Shown in pieces: positions 23,225 through 35,966 of a stretch of DNA of 64,000 bases. Source of the stretch: Lepus europaeus (Eukaryota; Chordata; Mammalia; Lagomorpha; Leporidae); the NCBI RefSeq assembly GCF_033115175.1, contig NC_084832.1, positions 13,505,342 through 13,569,341 of the forward strand, read 5' to 3'. The translations under genes and the position numbers were made by a program. The notes beneath the pieces were generated by a model. That model ran no database searches. It had not been told where the DNA came from and was given only the letters and a program-made list of their open reading frames with translations. Each line of letters opens with the position of its first letter. Within the stretch, counting starts at the first letter, position 1.

Positions 23225-24015
23225 TTATAAATGTAGAGTCAAAATATTTCACTATTATCTTTTTTTTTCTTTTTGGCAGGCAGTTAGACAGTGAGAGAGA
23301 GAGAGAGAGAAAGGTCTTCCTTCCGTTAGTTCACTCCCCAAGTGGCCGCTACAGCAGGTGCTGCGCCGATCCGAGCCAGGAGCCAGGTGCTTCCTCCTGG
23401 TCTCCCATGCGGATGCAGGGCCCAAGCACTTGGGCCATCCTCCACTGCACTCCCGGGCCACAGCAGAGAGCTGGACTGGAAGAGGGGCAACCGGGACAGA
23501 ACCAGCGCCCAACCGGGACTAGAACACAGAGTGTGGGCGCCGCAGGCGGAGGATTAGCCTAATGAGCCTCGGTGCTGGTCTTCACTATTATCTTTTGATG
23601 TCTGCATTGTCTATGGTGGTATCCTCTGTTACATTCCTGGTATCAACCATTTGGCTTTCATCTTTTTTTTTTCTTTGTTAGTCTTGCTAGAGGTTTGTTG
23701 ATTTTACTGATCTTTTCAAAGAATCAATTCTTTTTTTTATTGATATTTCTCTATTGTTTTTATGCACTCAACTTTATGGGACTCTGCTCTTTAATCTCTT
23801 TCTGATTGCTTTGAGACTATTTTGCTTTTTGTTTTCTGGGTTCTTAAGGTGAGAGTGTAGATTACTGATCTGAGGTATTTCCTTGTTAATTACTATGCAT
23901 TTAGTACTATGCATTGCCCTTTCAGGATGGCTTTAACTGTTCCACAATTTTTGGTACGTTGTGTTTCCATTTTCATTCAGCTTAATGTATTGTGATTTCT
24001 TTCTAATTTGGTGTT
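23225..24015 (-). mobile_element. L1 ORF2 fragment split by CSINE
   Basis: Right of the CSINE (23262-23580) lies reversed ORF2 sequence: CTTTGTTAGTCTTGCTAGAGG, TTTTCAAAGAATCAATTCTTT and TTTGCTTTTTGTTTTCTGGG. The site duplication TTCACTATTATC (about 23249 and 23581) shows the two parts were contiguous. Confidence 0.85.
23262..23580 (-). mobile_element. Young CSINE in L1
   Basis: Exact TTCACTATTATCTTTT on both sides. The body has AACCGGGACAGAACC, and part of the head region (CAACCGGGAC) is repeated. Confidence 0.95.
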
Positions 24016-24280
24016 GAGCTCTTCCTCTTGAGGGTGCCCAGGGTCCAGGATAGCCACTATCTAGGAGAGCCCTGAAAAGGAGGGGAATTGGGGTCAGGTG
24101 AGACACCCAGGAGGCAGGAGACAAAACATGGGCTAAGAGCAGTTTGCTTTTTTATTACTTACAGATCCCAGACAGAAGAGGGCAGCACACCAGGCCCATG
24201 GGAAGTGGGGAGAAATTCTGGACATTCAAACATTACTAATGTGACTAAGGGTAGGGGAACCACCTAGGGAACTAAAAGCT

Positions 24281-24340
24281 TTTTTTTTTTTTAAGATTTA
24301 TTTATTTATTTGAAAGGCAGCGTTACAGAGATGCAGAGGC

Positions 24341-24377
<37 letters not shown>

Positions 24378-24727
24378 TCTTCCATCCACTGCTGGTTCAC
24401 TCCCTAGATGGCCACAATGGCCAGAGCTGAGCTGATCCGAAGCCAGGAGACTGGAGAGAGAGAGAGGGGTCTTCCATTCGCTGGTTCACTCCCCAGGTGA
24501 CCATGATGCCTGGAGCTGAGCCAGTCTGAAGGCAGGAGCTGGGAGCTTCTTCCAGGTCTCCCACGCAGGTGCAGGAGCTCAAGGACTTGGGCCATCTTCT
24601 ACTGCTTTCACAGGCCATAGTGGAGAGCTGGATCAAAAGTGAAGCAGACAGGACTCGAACCAGCGCCCATATGGGATACTGGCACTGCAGGTGGCAGCTT
24701 TACCCACTACACCACAGTGCCTGCCCC
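24281..24727 (-). mobile_element. CSINE with duplicated 3' half
   Basis: The tail half (GTCTTCCATCCACTGCTGGTTCAC.. to GATCCGAAGCCAGGAG) occurs at 24377-24450 and again at 24468-24545 (GTCTTCCATTCGCTGG..), before one normal head half. It is about 100 bases longer than other copies. Confidence 0.9.
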
Positions 24728-24761
24728 TCAAAGATACATTAAAGAGTTTTTGTAATGATAT

Positions 24762-24893
24762 TGGATGAAGCTCCTGACACCTGGCTTTGGCCTTGCCGAG
24801 CCCTGGTTGTTGTGGGAGTGAATCAGCAGATGGAAGATCTGTCTGTCTGTCTCTCATTCTCTCTCTGTAGCTCTGACTTTCAAATAAATAAAT
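24762..24893 (+). mobile_element. CSINE 3' half
   Basis: Starts inside the element at GAAGCTCCTGACACCTGGC and ends TTTCAAATAAATAAATTG. 5' truncated. Confidence 0.88.
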
Positions 24894-25285
24894 TGATCTG
24901 ATACAAAAATTTGTACATTAGCATTAAACAATAAATATTTTAAAGCAATTTTCCTTGAAATACCATTGCATATCCATATGTAGGATAAAGCAATCAAACT
25001 CCTTTTCACCATCAATACAAAGATTATAAAATTATCTTTTATTGGAGGCGTTACTTTTACTAATGGCACCGATAACATTCATTGATTTCTAATGAGTCTT
25101 TCACTAAGATTTTTGGTGACGGAGGTGATCAATGAATAATTAGTTCAATGATTGCTCATCTGACTGTTACTACTTTTGTTTTTAAACCCTGACCATAACT
25201 GTTGACCATAACTGCTGCTCCATCTGTTGTACAATGGCACTAGAAAAGGAAAAAAAAAGAATTCCTATGGAATAATGTTTAAGAG

Positions 25286-25590
25286 TTTTAAATTTTGAGA
25301 GGCAGAGTTACAGACAGACAAAGGGAGAGAGAGAAAGAGATTTTTCCATCCCTGGTTCACTCCCCAAATGGCCAGAACTAGGCCAATTGGAAGATAGGAG
25401 CCAGGAGCTTCTTCTGAGTCTCCCACATGGGTGTAGGGGCCCAAGCACCTGGGCCATCCCATGGTGCTTTCCCAGATGCATTAGCACAGAGCTGGAGTGG
25501 AAGTGGAGCAGCTGGGACTCAAACCAGCGCCCATATGGAATGCTGGCACTGCAGGCAGCTGTTTTACCAGCTAAGCCATAGCACTGGCCC
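25286..25590 (-). mobile_element. CSINE
   Basis: GAGAGGCAGAGTTACAGACAG to CATAGCACTGGCCC; the AACCAGCGCCCATATGG core is intact. Confidence 0.94.
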
Positions 25591-25619
25591 TAAGAATTAC
25601 CCCAGAAAAGAAGCCTGTA

Positions 25620-27262
25620 CCTCTTGGATGTCACCCCTAACCTTCCCACCCTACCCCTAGCCTAGGCAACCACCACTCCACTTTCTATTTTTACATACAA
25701 ATTTCCTTTTGTGGACATTTCATATAATTATGATATGTGATCCTTTGTGACTAGCTTATTTTCACTTAGCAAAATGTTTCCAAGGTTCATACCTGTTGAG
25801 CAGGTATTAGTGTTTCATTGTTATTTATGACTGAATGATATTTCATTGCATGCATAAACTATATTTTGTTTATCCACTCATTGGTTGATAAATATTTCAG
25901 TTGTTTCTCTTTGATGGCCATCATGAATATTGGAGCTATAGACATTCATGTTTTAGGCTTTATGAAGACATATGTTGTCAACTCATTTGTATATATAATT
26001 AGGAGAGGACTGGATAGATTATATTGGAACTCAACCATCTGGAGAGTTGCCAGTTGTTTTCCACAGCAGCCACACCATTTTAAATTCTCATCAGCAATAT
26101 ATGAGGAATCTAATTTTTCCACACCATCACTAATACTTGTGCAATCTATTTTTATAAGATTTATTTTTTTTATTTGAAAGTGAGAATTACACACAGAGAG
26201 TGAAGGAAAGACAGAGGGAGAGAGGTCTTCCATCCACTGATTCACTCCCCAATTGGCCATAATAGCTGGAGCTGAGCGGATCCGAAGCCAGGAGCCAGAA
26301 GCTTCTTCCAGGTCTCCCACACGGGTGCAGGGGCCCAAAGACTTGGGCCATCTTCTACTGCCTTCCCAGGCCACAGCAGAGAGCTGGATCAGAAGTGGAG
26401 AAGCTGGGACTTGAGCCGGTGCCCACATGAGACGCTGGCACTGCAGAAGGTGGCTTTATTTGCTAAGCCACAGCACCAGCCCCACAATCTGGTTTAAAAA
26501 TTTTTTACTATCCAAATGAATATAAATGGTTTCTCAAGGCTTTCATTTGCATTTCCCTGATGTCCAATGATGTTGAGTATCTTTACATGTGTTCATCAGC
26601 TTTTGTGTATCTTCTTCCAAGAAATCTAATTCAATCTTTTGTCCACTTTTAATTGGGTTGTTTTCCTTTTTATTATTGAATTATAGGTGTTCTTTATATA
26701 GTTGCTTATCAAAATTTTTATCCAATTTAATGAGATTTTTCTTTTTGCATTCTCATTCGTACCTGATGCACAGATATTTTTCATTCTGAAGTCTGATTCT
26801 GCTAGTTTTTCGTTGGTTGCTTGAGCTTTTGCTATCATATCTAAGAAGCCATTGTGAACCTGAGGAGATGAAGACTTATGCCTATCTTTTCTTCTAAGAG
26901 TTCCACACTTTTAGCTCTTACATGTAGGTCTTCGATCCATTTTGAATAATTTTTATATTATTGGTTCCTTATATATGATCTTTGAATCTTTGTCAAAAAT
27001 TAATGGACCGTAAATGAATGGATGTTTTTCTAGACATTCAATTCTATTTCACTGATTTATGTATTGATCTTATGCCAATTCAACAAAGTCTTGATTACTG
27101 CAGCTTTGTAGTAATTTTTAAAGTCAGGAAATGTGAGTGCCTCAACTCATTTTTTACAAAATTATTTGGGCTATTGTGGGCCCCTGAATTTCCATATGAA
27201 TTTTAGGATCACTTTGTTCACTTTTTAAAATGGCAACTGGAATTTTGATAGGTATTGTGCTG
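25620..27262 (-). mobile_element. L1 3' end, interrupted
   Basis: A long reversed L1 segment (3'UTR then ORF2 C-terminal part), with TTTCACTTAGCAAAATGTTTCC, CATTTGCATTTCCCTGATG and TTGATTACTGCAGCTTTGTAG. A CSINE occupies 26152-26483. Confidence 0.85.
26152..26483 (-). mobile_element. CSINE in L1
   Basis: CAATCT is duplicated at the two edges. The body GCCGGTGCCCACATGAGACG and head CAGCACCAGCCCC are clear. Confidence 0.94.
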
Positions 27263-27264
27263 AG

Positions 27265-27585
27265 TCTGTACTGCCACCTGGTTTTGCGTGGCCCTTAACT
27301 TCAGAATGATTTTTACAGACCATTTTGAAATTGTTGAAATATTATCAAAAGAAAAATAATATTCCATGTCAAATGAAATTATGTAAAATTCAAGTTTCCC
27401 TGTGTATGGTTTTGTTGGAACATTACTATGCTCATGAATTTATGTATTGACTATGGCTGCTTCAGTACTACAATGACAGAGTTGAGCAGTTGTAACAAAA
27501 ACCAGACAAACGAAAAAGCCTGAAATATTTGCTATCTAGTCTTTTAAGGAAAAAAGCTTGTATACCCTTGTTCTAGGCGATAATG
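27265..27585 (+). mobile_element. hAT-type DNA transposon remnant
   Basis: TTTTGTTGGAACATTACTATGCTCA, GTATTGACTATGGCTGC and AATATTTGCTATCTAGTC belong to a common mammalian MER-type repeat ending near CCCTTGTTCTA. Confidence 0.55.
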
Positions 27586-27884
27586 AAGACAGAACGATTA
27601 TTGCCTGAAGGTCTCCGCAGAATCAAACCGAGGACTATGACCAGGGGCTGGAATTTCCCATTTCTATCCCAAGGCTTCCTGATGAGCTATGTCTAGACTT
27701 GATGAACTTGGCCTTTAAAATTTTGTACTGCTGTGGTATGTAAACGCAGAAAGAAAGCATCTGGAAATATATTTGGTAAAAAGATGAAAGAGAAATGCTA
27801 AAGACTTTAAGAGGGCAGTTGCAGAACTTAAATATTATAGGTAGAACACCTTAGCAACATTTTCATCTTCATTCTCTAAAAAAT

Positions 27885-28192
27885 TACTTGAAATTTATTT
27901 ATTATGACAGAGAGAGAGACAGAGACAGAGAACTCCCATCCTCTGGATCACTCCACAAATGCTTACACTTCCAGGGCTAATCCAGGCCAAAGCTGGGATC
28001 TGTGAACTCAATGTAGTTCTCTCGTGTAGATGGCAGGGACTCAACTATTTCAGCCATCACCACTGCCTCCCAGGGTTTGCATTAGCAGGAAGCTAGAATC
28101 AGGAGTGGAGCTGGGACTTGAATCCAGGGACTCTGACATGGAATGTGAGCATCCCAATCCTCTTAACTGCTTGGTCAAACATTTGCCACCTC
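27885..28192 (-). mobile_element. Ancient CSINE
   Basis: GATGGCAGGGACTCAACTATTT and TTGCATTAGCAGGAAGCTAG are the older-class phrases. Diverged. Confidence 0.78.
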
Positions 28193-28572
28193 TCGACTTT
28201 TTAACATTTTTATCTCTCATATTTATAGTTGAGGAAAATATGACTCGGGAAACTGTCCTTCAAATTACATAAATGTCTGACTTCTGACCCTGTAGCCTTT
28301 TTACTGCCTTGACTCTCTGAAGACAGTTGTGTAAGATGTACATGCTTGCTCCAATGGATATGACTTTGCTTCTTCTAGAGTAGTTCCCATGAGCAGTGGT
28401 TTACCTTTGTTCACATATTCTACCCAGGACACTTAAGTTGAACCCTATCAGGAAGATCAGAGTTTTCCTATGAGCACACAGTGTTTCGAAAACATAGGTG
28501 GCTGGCATTGACACTGGAATTCTCTTTTGCATATGCTAAGACTGTGATTATGAAGTATTGAAAATGCACCTG

Positions 28573-28903
28573 GGGGCCGGCGTCGTGGCTCACTTGGTTA
28601 ATCCTCTGCCTGCGGTGCTGGCATCCCATGTGTGCCGGGTTCTAGTCCAGGTTGCTCCTCTTCCAGGCTGGCTCTCTGCTATGGCCCGGGAGGGCAGTGG
28701 AGGATGGCCCAAGTGCTTGGGCCCTGCACCTGCAAGGGAGACCAGGAGGAAGCACCTGGCTCCTGGCTTTGGATAGGCGTAGCTCCAGCAGTAGTGGCCA
28801 TTTCGGGGGTGAACCAACAGAAGGAAGACCTTTCTTTCTGTCTTTCTCTCTCTCACCGTCTAACTCTATCTGTCAAATAAAAAAAAAAAGAAAAGAAAAG
28901 AAA
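28573..28903 (+). mobile_element. Young CSINE with target duplication
   Basis: GAAAATGCACCTG flanks both ends (28559 and about 28900). GGAAGGAAGACC subtype; AAAAG-rich tail. Confidence 0.96.
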
Positions 28904-29026
28904 ATGCACCTGACAGTTGTGTTAAAGTCTTCAGCCCCACTGAATATTCAGTTTTTGTATGTAATGTCACAGACATGTGAAAGGGCAAAGAGTAGCCAAA
29001 GAATAAAGATCAGGTTTAGAGTATTT

Positions 29027-29046
29027 TTTTTTTGACAGGCAGAGTT

Positions 29047-29093
<47 letters not shown>

Positions 29094-29361
29094 TCTTCCT
29101 TTTTCGTTGGTTCAGCCCCCAAATGGCTGCCATGGCCGGCGCTCTGCACTGATCCAAAGCCAGGAGCCAGGTGCTTCCTCCTGGTCTCCCATGCGGGTGG
29201 GTGCAGGGCCCAAGCACCTGGGCCATCCTCCACAGCCTTCCCGGACCACAGCAAAGAGCTGGACTGGAAGAGGAGCAACCGGGACAGAATCCGGCACCTT
29301 AACTGGAACTAGAACCCAGGGTGCTGGCGCCGCAAGCGGAGGATTAGCCAAGTGAGCCGGC
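29027..29361 (-). mobile_element. Young CSINE with GA-expanded tail
   Basis: TTTAGAGTATT lies on both sides. The tail GA run (29049-29090) is unusually long for the copies seen here. Confidence 0.96.
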
Positions 29362-29425
29362 CAGTTTTAGAGTATTAAAAGTGTATTTTTATTTTCATTG
29401 GTCAAAATATATTGTTTCAGGAGAC

Positions 29426-29799
29426 ATGGCGGTCTCTGAGGTGGGCTGCATGCTGCGGAAGTTCCAGCAGACGGTTCCTTTATCAGGCCAAATTCGAGGT
29501 TAATGCAGCCTGGAAAATGCCGCACGATGTGAAGAAAGCTGGCCTATGAATATGCAGATGAGAGGCTGTGGATCAGCTCACTCTGGAAGAATACCGTTTT
29601 GTCAAAAGATCTTCAGGAAGTGGCTGATGAAGAAATTGCTGCCCTTCCTCGGGATAGCTGTCCCCTCAGAACCGGGAACTGGTGTGTTATGACGTCCCGG
29701 CCATGTGGTGTGAAGCGGCGCTGCAGGATCCGTCATATCCTCTTCCGTCACTTAGCTGACCATGGGCAGCTTTCTGGGGTGCAGCGAGCAATGTGGTAA
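29426..29799 (+). pseudogene. MRPS14: MRPS14 processed pseudogene
   Basis: This is an intronless, disabled copy of the gene for mitochondrial small-ribosomal-subunit protein uS14m. Seen: from ATG 29426 the frame runs 25 codons and stops at TAA 29501-29503. After frame damage, clear similarity resumes at 29599 with [19 protein letters not shown], then CVMTSRP, then [12 protein letters not shown], ending at TAA 29797-29799, where the family protein also ends. Total length fits the roughly 128-residue parent. Parent introns are absent, which indicates retrotransposition. Residues highly conserved in the family are changed (for example W for R in the CVMTSR region). The parent 3'UTR may extend to about 30.1 kb, but I see no clean poly(A) tail. 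Confidence 0.92.
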
Positions 29800-30079
29800 A
29801 TCAGCTTCAGAAGCTGCTGAGGCTGCAGGGAAGCCAGCTCCGGCAAAGAGAGACTACTCTGATAGTCAAGACCATAGCTTTGGTAGAGGTCCAGGACAGT
29901 TATCTGGTCTACCTGATGCTGTCCGTGAATCCCTTTGAAATGCTAAGTGAGGAAATGTGGTTGTTTCATCAGTGGATTCAGCAGATTAAACATACTGTTC
30001 CCATACATGGTACAAAGAGTAGAATAATACAAAAATACTTTCTGCGAAAAAAAGAAAAGTATTGTTTCTTCATGTGAAA

Positions 30080-31259
30080 GCTGGGTCCATGGCTGAGTTT
30101 CCATTGACCTGACTGCTAACCATGATCTGTGCCACACCAAGAGCATCGGCTGCAGCATGTCAGGGTTGGTGCAGACCTGAAGGCTGATGGGAGAAATGCC
30201 GCAGCTGCCAAGGAGGGGCAGAGCGAAGCATTCCCATCAGGCTAATGAGACCTGGCAGCAGAGGCAGCAGGAGGTCCCGAACCTGTGCTCCCAGAATGCA
30301 AGGAGAGGGACAGGCAGCCAACAAAAGGCGGTGGGAGGAGAGGAGGAGGAAGCAATCAGAAATTCATGATTAATCCTCGGCTACGGGAGGAGCAGGAGGA
30401 GTTTGGCAAGGGGTGGTCATGAGACTAAAGAAAGCAATTAGAGTATAGCAAGCTGCTGACTTGGTTCTCAGAACACCACCTCTGGGGAGCAGCTCCTGTG
30501 CAGGCTGCTGGCACTGCGGGCTGCCCAAGCTTCCGGGCCTCCTTTGTGCTGCACTTTCCGAGGCCATGGGTGGGGCACTGGAATGTGCTCACGAGGGCTT
30601 CAGTTTTTACACAATTTGTGGAAGTAAAGATATTTTCACTGCGGTTGGCTCCAAGCCCACTCTGCCTTGCCATCTCAACTTCCCTCGTTCTGGGATTTGC
30701 CAAGGGAAATTGAGTCAGAAACACACCCTATCAGTGGCACTTAAGAAGGAAGTTTTGGAATAGTTCAAGACACACACGTGAAAAACTATAAACTCCTATT
30801 TAAACATACATAAAGAATAGCTTATTTTTATATTTATTTATTTTTTAAAGGACTGAGAGAATATTTAGGTAAAAAATTAATGAAGTATGAAACCAAGTGC
30901 TGAGTGATTAATTGAATAGAAATTATCATAATACTGAGAAAGGAAGTGTAACACACAACTTTAAGATCAAAACCAATCATTCACTATGAGGAAGGGATAA
31001 TCTACTAGGAAAAATCAATGGTATTTGGATTGCTGGAAAACATGATTAATAAAAAGTTGTGAATTAAATTAACTCACTGAAAAAATAATTCTGAATATTT
31101 ATAGATCAAATGTGAAATTCTGACATTTATAAGAACATAAAACATTTAATACTACATTATAATAATAACCTCAAAGTACTATATATAATACTACAATAGC
31201 CTCATTCTGTAAATTCCAATTTCCATGACTTTTTTTAAGCACTCCCATACACGTGAAGT
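30080..31259. other. Unassigned; G+C-rich then A+T-rich
   Basis: Up to 30.75 kb it could be 3'UTR of the MRPS14 copy or another retrocopy; 30.75-31.25 kb is A+T rich without features. Confidence 0.35.
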
Positions 31260-32100
31260 TTAGCAACATAATCATGTTTAGGTGCTTGGTTCAGTGGCAT
31301 CAAGTCCATTCACGTCACTTTATAACTATTCATCCACAGAACCCTTCATCTGCCACACTGAAGCTCTGTTCACATCACAGTAACCCCTCATTCTCCCCTT
31401 CTTCCAGCCCCTGGCAAGCACCTTCTACCTTCTGTCTTTAGGAATCTGGCTGCTCGGGGTATTTCATAAAGTGGCATCATATAGGAGTCATCTTTCTGTG
31501 ACTGGCTTATATCATCTGGCATAATGTCTTCTAGGCTTATCCATCTCATAGCATATGTCAGCATTTTCCTCCTTTTCATGGCTGAATGATATCCCTTAGA
31601 TGGGTGTGCTACATCCTATTTATCTGTTCATCTGTTGATGGACATTTGTGTTGCTTCCACATTTTGGCCATCGTGACTAATACAACCATGGACTCTTGTG
31701 TACAGGTATCCCCTTGATACTTTGCTTTTAATTCTTTGGAAATACATAACACTATTCTGTGCATGGCACATAGGGTATACGAGCCTCACCCTGACATGGA
31801 ATGACACATTCTCCAGTCATCATCGGGCAGGTACCTGAGCACAACACTCTCATGTTCCACATTGAGATTTTTAAACTTGAGACAGTCATGAATGAAGTGA
31901 TTAAGACGCGCCTTGTGGAACTGCTGAATCATATGCTAGTTCCAGTTTTAATGTTTTGAAGAATCATAATACTTTTTGCCACATTTTACATTCCCACCAA
32001 CAGTGCACAGGGTTTCAGTTTCACCATTTCCTCACCAACACTTGTTATTTTCTGTTTTTTTTTTTTCTTTTATAATAGGCATCTCAGTGTATGTAAAGCT
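31260..32100 (-). mobile_element. L1 3'UTR fragment
   Basis: Reversed L1 3' sequence (TTCATGGCTGAATGATATCCC, ACATTCCCACCAACAGTGCAC). About 170 bases near 31745-31915 do not look like L1 and may be an old insertion. Confidence 0.75.
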
Positions 32101-32895
32101 CTTAGCATGTTTTTAAGCAATGGCTGCTATTTGGTTTTTCTGGGCAAGCATTTATGCGGCATCCATGACTTTCCCACATCAGCTCTCTTAGTGGCCACCT
32201 CCACAGTTAAGGTTAGAATGCAGCTTGACAAAGCCTTTCACAATTAGTGCTTGGTGCTTCTATATTGTATTGGTTTCTCCTTTTCTCTTTCGGAGTCCTT
32301 GGTACCAACTTATATTTGCTTTGGGGGGATATCCCAGATCCCAGATTTGTGGGCTTATTGTTTATTTCTGTTTTGGAATTTACTATACATACATTCATTT
32401 CCACTCTATCAGTCAAGAGAATTTATTCTGCCCACTTGTTCGTGCCACCATCTGTCTGGACACTTGAAGGACCATTCCCATATATACTCAGTGGTGATGC
32501 TCTCCCTATGCCTGGGTGACCTTACGCTAGCATCAGAGGCCCAGTTCTTAAAACACTAAACTCCATCCCCACCGGCTGACAAACAGCCACAGTTTTACAA
32601 CTCCAAAGGCCCCACCTGGGGATTTCTCCTTTGGGAAACTCCATGATTCCGCATCCCAAGGATTATTAATTGACAGAGAAGGGGGCTTCCAGGCCTGTGC
32701 TTAGAAGGCATCCTGTGCTCTTAAAATTCTTCGTATTTTCTGAGTAAAAAGTTCTATAATTTCGTTTCGCAGTAGGCTCTGCAAAATCTACAGCCTGTCC
32801 TAAAGAGATGTGTTGATTTGAGCAAATGATGTAGCTAGTCCTGAGCAGATCATTGTCTTTTTACACAACGGAGCTCTTTTTAAAGTGGATAAAGG
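32101..32895. other. Unassigned sequence
   Basis: Plus-strand frames of about 100 codons overlap here, but none shows a domain. Confidence 0.4.
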
Positions 32896-33226
32896 GGGTC
32901 GGCATTGTGGCGCAGCAGGTTAAAGCCCTGGCCTGAAGTGCCAGCATCCCACTTGGGCACTGGTTTGAGTCCTGGCTGCTCCTCTTCCAATCCAGCTCTT
33001 TGGCTATGGCCTGAGAAAGCAGGGGAAGATGGCCCAAGTCCTTGGCCTCCTGCACCCATGCTGGAGACCCAGAAGAAGCTCCTGGCTCCTGGCTTTGGAT
33101 CAGTGTAGCTCTGGCCGTTGCGGCCATCTGGGGAGTGAACCAGCGGATGGAAGACCTCTCTCTCTGTCTCTACCTCTCTCTGTTTGTACTCTGTTTTTCA
33201 AATAAAATAAAATAAATCTTTAAAAA
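32896..33226 (+). mobile_element. CSINE with target duplication
   Basis: AAAGTGGATAAAGG flanks both ends (about 32881 and 33229). Tail AAATAAAATAAAATAAATC. Confidence 0.96.
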
Positions 33227-33239
33227 ACAAAGTGGATAA

Positions 33240-35027
33240 AGGATTCTGCCTTAAAGTCACCTCCAGGGAATTATGTAAGGGCCGCCACACCAGGACCCTC
33301 TGTGCTGGCCAAGGACTCCCTCTGGCGCTTCTCCTCTGCACTGATCCTGGCCAACATTCTTCCAGAACTCAACCCCCGAAAAAAGGCATTTCGAGAGGGA
33401 TCAGCATTTTTCTGTTATGCAAAGTGATATGTTTTTAAGAGGCATACATAACCTTTCCCTAAACTCAAGATTTTTTTCTGATTCTTGCTTCTTGTGTTCT
33501 TGAAGACATCATCCCCCAATCTGTTTCAATTATATATTTTTATTCTTATTACTATGTTTTCTAGAAAATTTTTCAAGTTTTGCTAAATAAATCTTCAAAA
33601 GCAGACTGGCTTTGTGTCTGGTTTCACTTAGTCAATTTCGGTGAATGTTTATTTCAAAATAAATGCTAAATTGCTGCCTAATTTGTGCTGTATTGGTTCA
33701 TTAGAGGGCCTTATCTACAATCGAAATGATCCAGGACAAAGCTTTAAGTCTGTGATGGCCACGGCATGCCACGGTGGCTGGCTGAGCATTATTTCTGGGT
33801 ATAGGTAGGAGGGTATTTCTAGAAGAGCCTGGCATTTGAGTTGGTGGACGGAGTAAAGCCTTCGGCCCTCCCCAGTGAGCAGGAGCATCATCCTTTCTGT
33901 CCAGGGCACGGATCGAGCAGTGAGGCGGGGGAAAGTTAAAGACGCTCTGCCTGACCGTGTGAGCTGGGATTTTCCTCTTCCTCCCACTGTACCTCTGGTT
34001 CTCAAACCTCCAGACTTGGGCTGGAATCTCCACCACTGGCTCTTAGTATCTCAGGCCTTCAGACCACACCGTCAGCTTCTCTGGGTCTCCTGCTTGCAAA
34101 TGGCAGATGGTGGAACTTAGCCTCTATAATGGAGGGAGACTCTTCCTTATAGCCCTTTTCATTCTATATGTGTATTTGTATTTAATACAGCATGAGTCAG
34201 TGATGGAGATACATTCTGAAAAATGTGCTGGTAGGCGATTGTGGTCTGTGAACATCATGACATATACTTACATGGGCTAAGACAGCTATGATGTCACTAA
34301 GTTGATATAATGTTAGGGGAACACTGTTCTATAGACAGTCCACTGTTGACTGAAACAACATTATGCTCTATCTGTGTATATTTCTGTTTCTCTGGGGAAC
34401 TCTGACAACTACAGTACACAAGTCCCACTTTAGCCCATTCCAAAAGACACTAAATTATTTAGGAACATGAACGTGTTTGTATAATTAATCTGTGATATGT
34501 ACTTTAACTCACTTATCTTACAGGAATATTGTGGGAACTCATTTCGTTAGGTTAAAAATTGGTTTACATAACAGCACTGTATAAACCAAACTATTATTAT
34601 TCTGATTACACATTCATTGTTATTATGTATGGCCAACATGTGATTATATATAGCGTAGCTCTGATAATAGGCTGTTGTGATCTAATGGCATTAAAGACAG
34701 TTTTCACTTAACATCAGTTCCAGTCCTTTTCCTAAATGATGACCTGGCAGGTGTAGGCTTTGCAATACAAACTGATATGGAGGTACTGATGCAGGTCTGG
34801 ACTGCACGTCACAGGTGGGGGAGTGAGGGAGCAACACCATCTGCTCTTTCATTCACAGAGAGCACAAAAATTGCCCACGCATAAGAACAAAACTGCTCAT
34901 GAAGAGCTGAAAGAGAGCAAACGTCTAAAGCTCATTCAAAGAGAAAAAGAGAGAGAAGTTAGGGGTGCAGATACCTCTTTAGTCACAGGGCAGGGAGTTT
35001 CATGTTGCAGTCTGGACTTCACACATA
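33240..35027. other. Unassigned, with old repeat traces
   Basis: GGAGATACATTCTGAAAAATG and GTAGGCGATTGTGGTCTGTG (34205-34260) belong to some old interspersed repeat. The remainder is unassigned. Confidence 0.35.
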
Positions 35028-35163
35028 CAAGGGGTCTGCAAAAATGTTCATGAAAAATGCGCATTGTGAAAGTACTATGTAAGGATTTCAAAGTTTTCTT
35101 GACACCAATATAACTTATCCTTTAATTCCATTTTCCATGACATTTGTGGAGTCCCTCTGTATA
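35028..35163. mobile_element. Small MITE with inverted ends
   Basis: Left end GGGGTCTGCAAAAATGTTCATG and right end CATGACATTTGTGGAGTCCC are inverted, and both edges are TA. It resembles mariner/Tc1-type non-autonomous elements of about 130 bp. The family name is not certain to me. Confidence 0.65.
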
Positions 35164-35442
35164 GTAAACAGCTCTAATGACAGTTCCTCGACACAGCTTC
35201 TAATTATTTAGTGGCTAATAACCACTGAGCCTTTGCATAGGCAGACCCTGTGCTGAAGGTTTGCAGACACCACCATGCAGACCTCTCACACCCCAGGTCC
35301 TGTGCTTTGCAGTTGATCTAGACACTGGCCACAGCACAGTGAGCAGCAAAGGGTCCAGCTGAAACTCCTCCCATATCTGTGAGGCCACTGTGGCTCATCT
35401 GTGTAAAGCTGGCTACCACCTTTGTAGTCCTCTCTTTTTTTA

Positions 35443-35783
35443 AAAAACAAAAAGATCTACTATTTATTTGAGAGGTAGAGTTACATACAGACACAGAGAG
35501 GGAGAGACAGAGAGAAAGGTCTTCCATCCGCTAGCTCACTCCCCAAATGGCTGCACCAGCTGGAGCTGGGCTGATCTGAAGCCAAGGGCCAGGAGCTTCT
35601 TCGAGGTCTCCTATGCAAGTGCAGGTGCAGGTGCCCGAGGACTTGGACCATCCTCTACTGATTTCCCAGGCCATAGCAGAGAGCTAGATCGGAAGAGGAG
35701 ATGCCAGGATATGAACTGGCACCCATGCAGGATGCTGACACCGCAGCAGGAGGCTTAGCCCACTACGCCACAGTGCTAGCCCC
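35443..35783 (-). mobile_element. CSINE with target duplication
   Basis: TTGTAGT(C/T)CCTCT-like words flank both sides (35421 and about 35784). An AGGTGC unit near 35625 is tandemly repeated. Confidence 0.93.
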
Positions 35784-35966
35784 TGTAGTTCCCTCTTGTA
35801 CCCATTGTATCCCAGTGTCAGGAGTACCTTCTCACAAGCAGGGAGTGTCCTTTTTCGTTAGCCTTGGTTGAATGGTTGCCACCTTTCCACTTGGCTTGCC
35901 TGCCTTCTCCAGCTCCAGTCTATTCCGATTGCAGATATCACTAACAACCCCCAAACCTGAGATATC

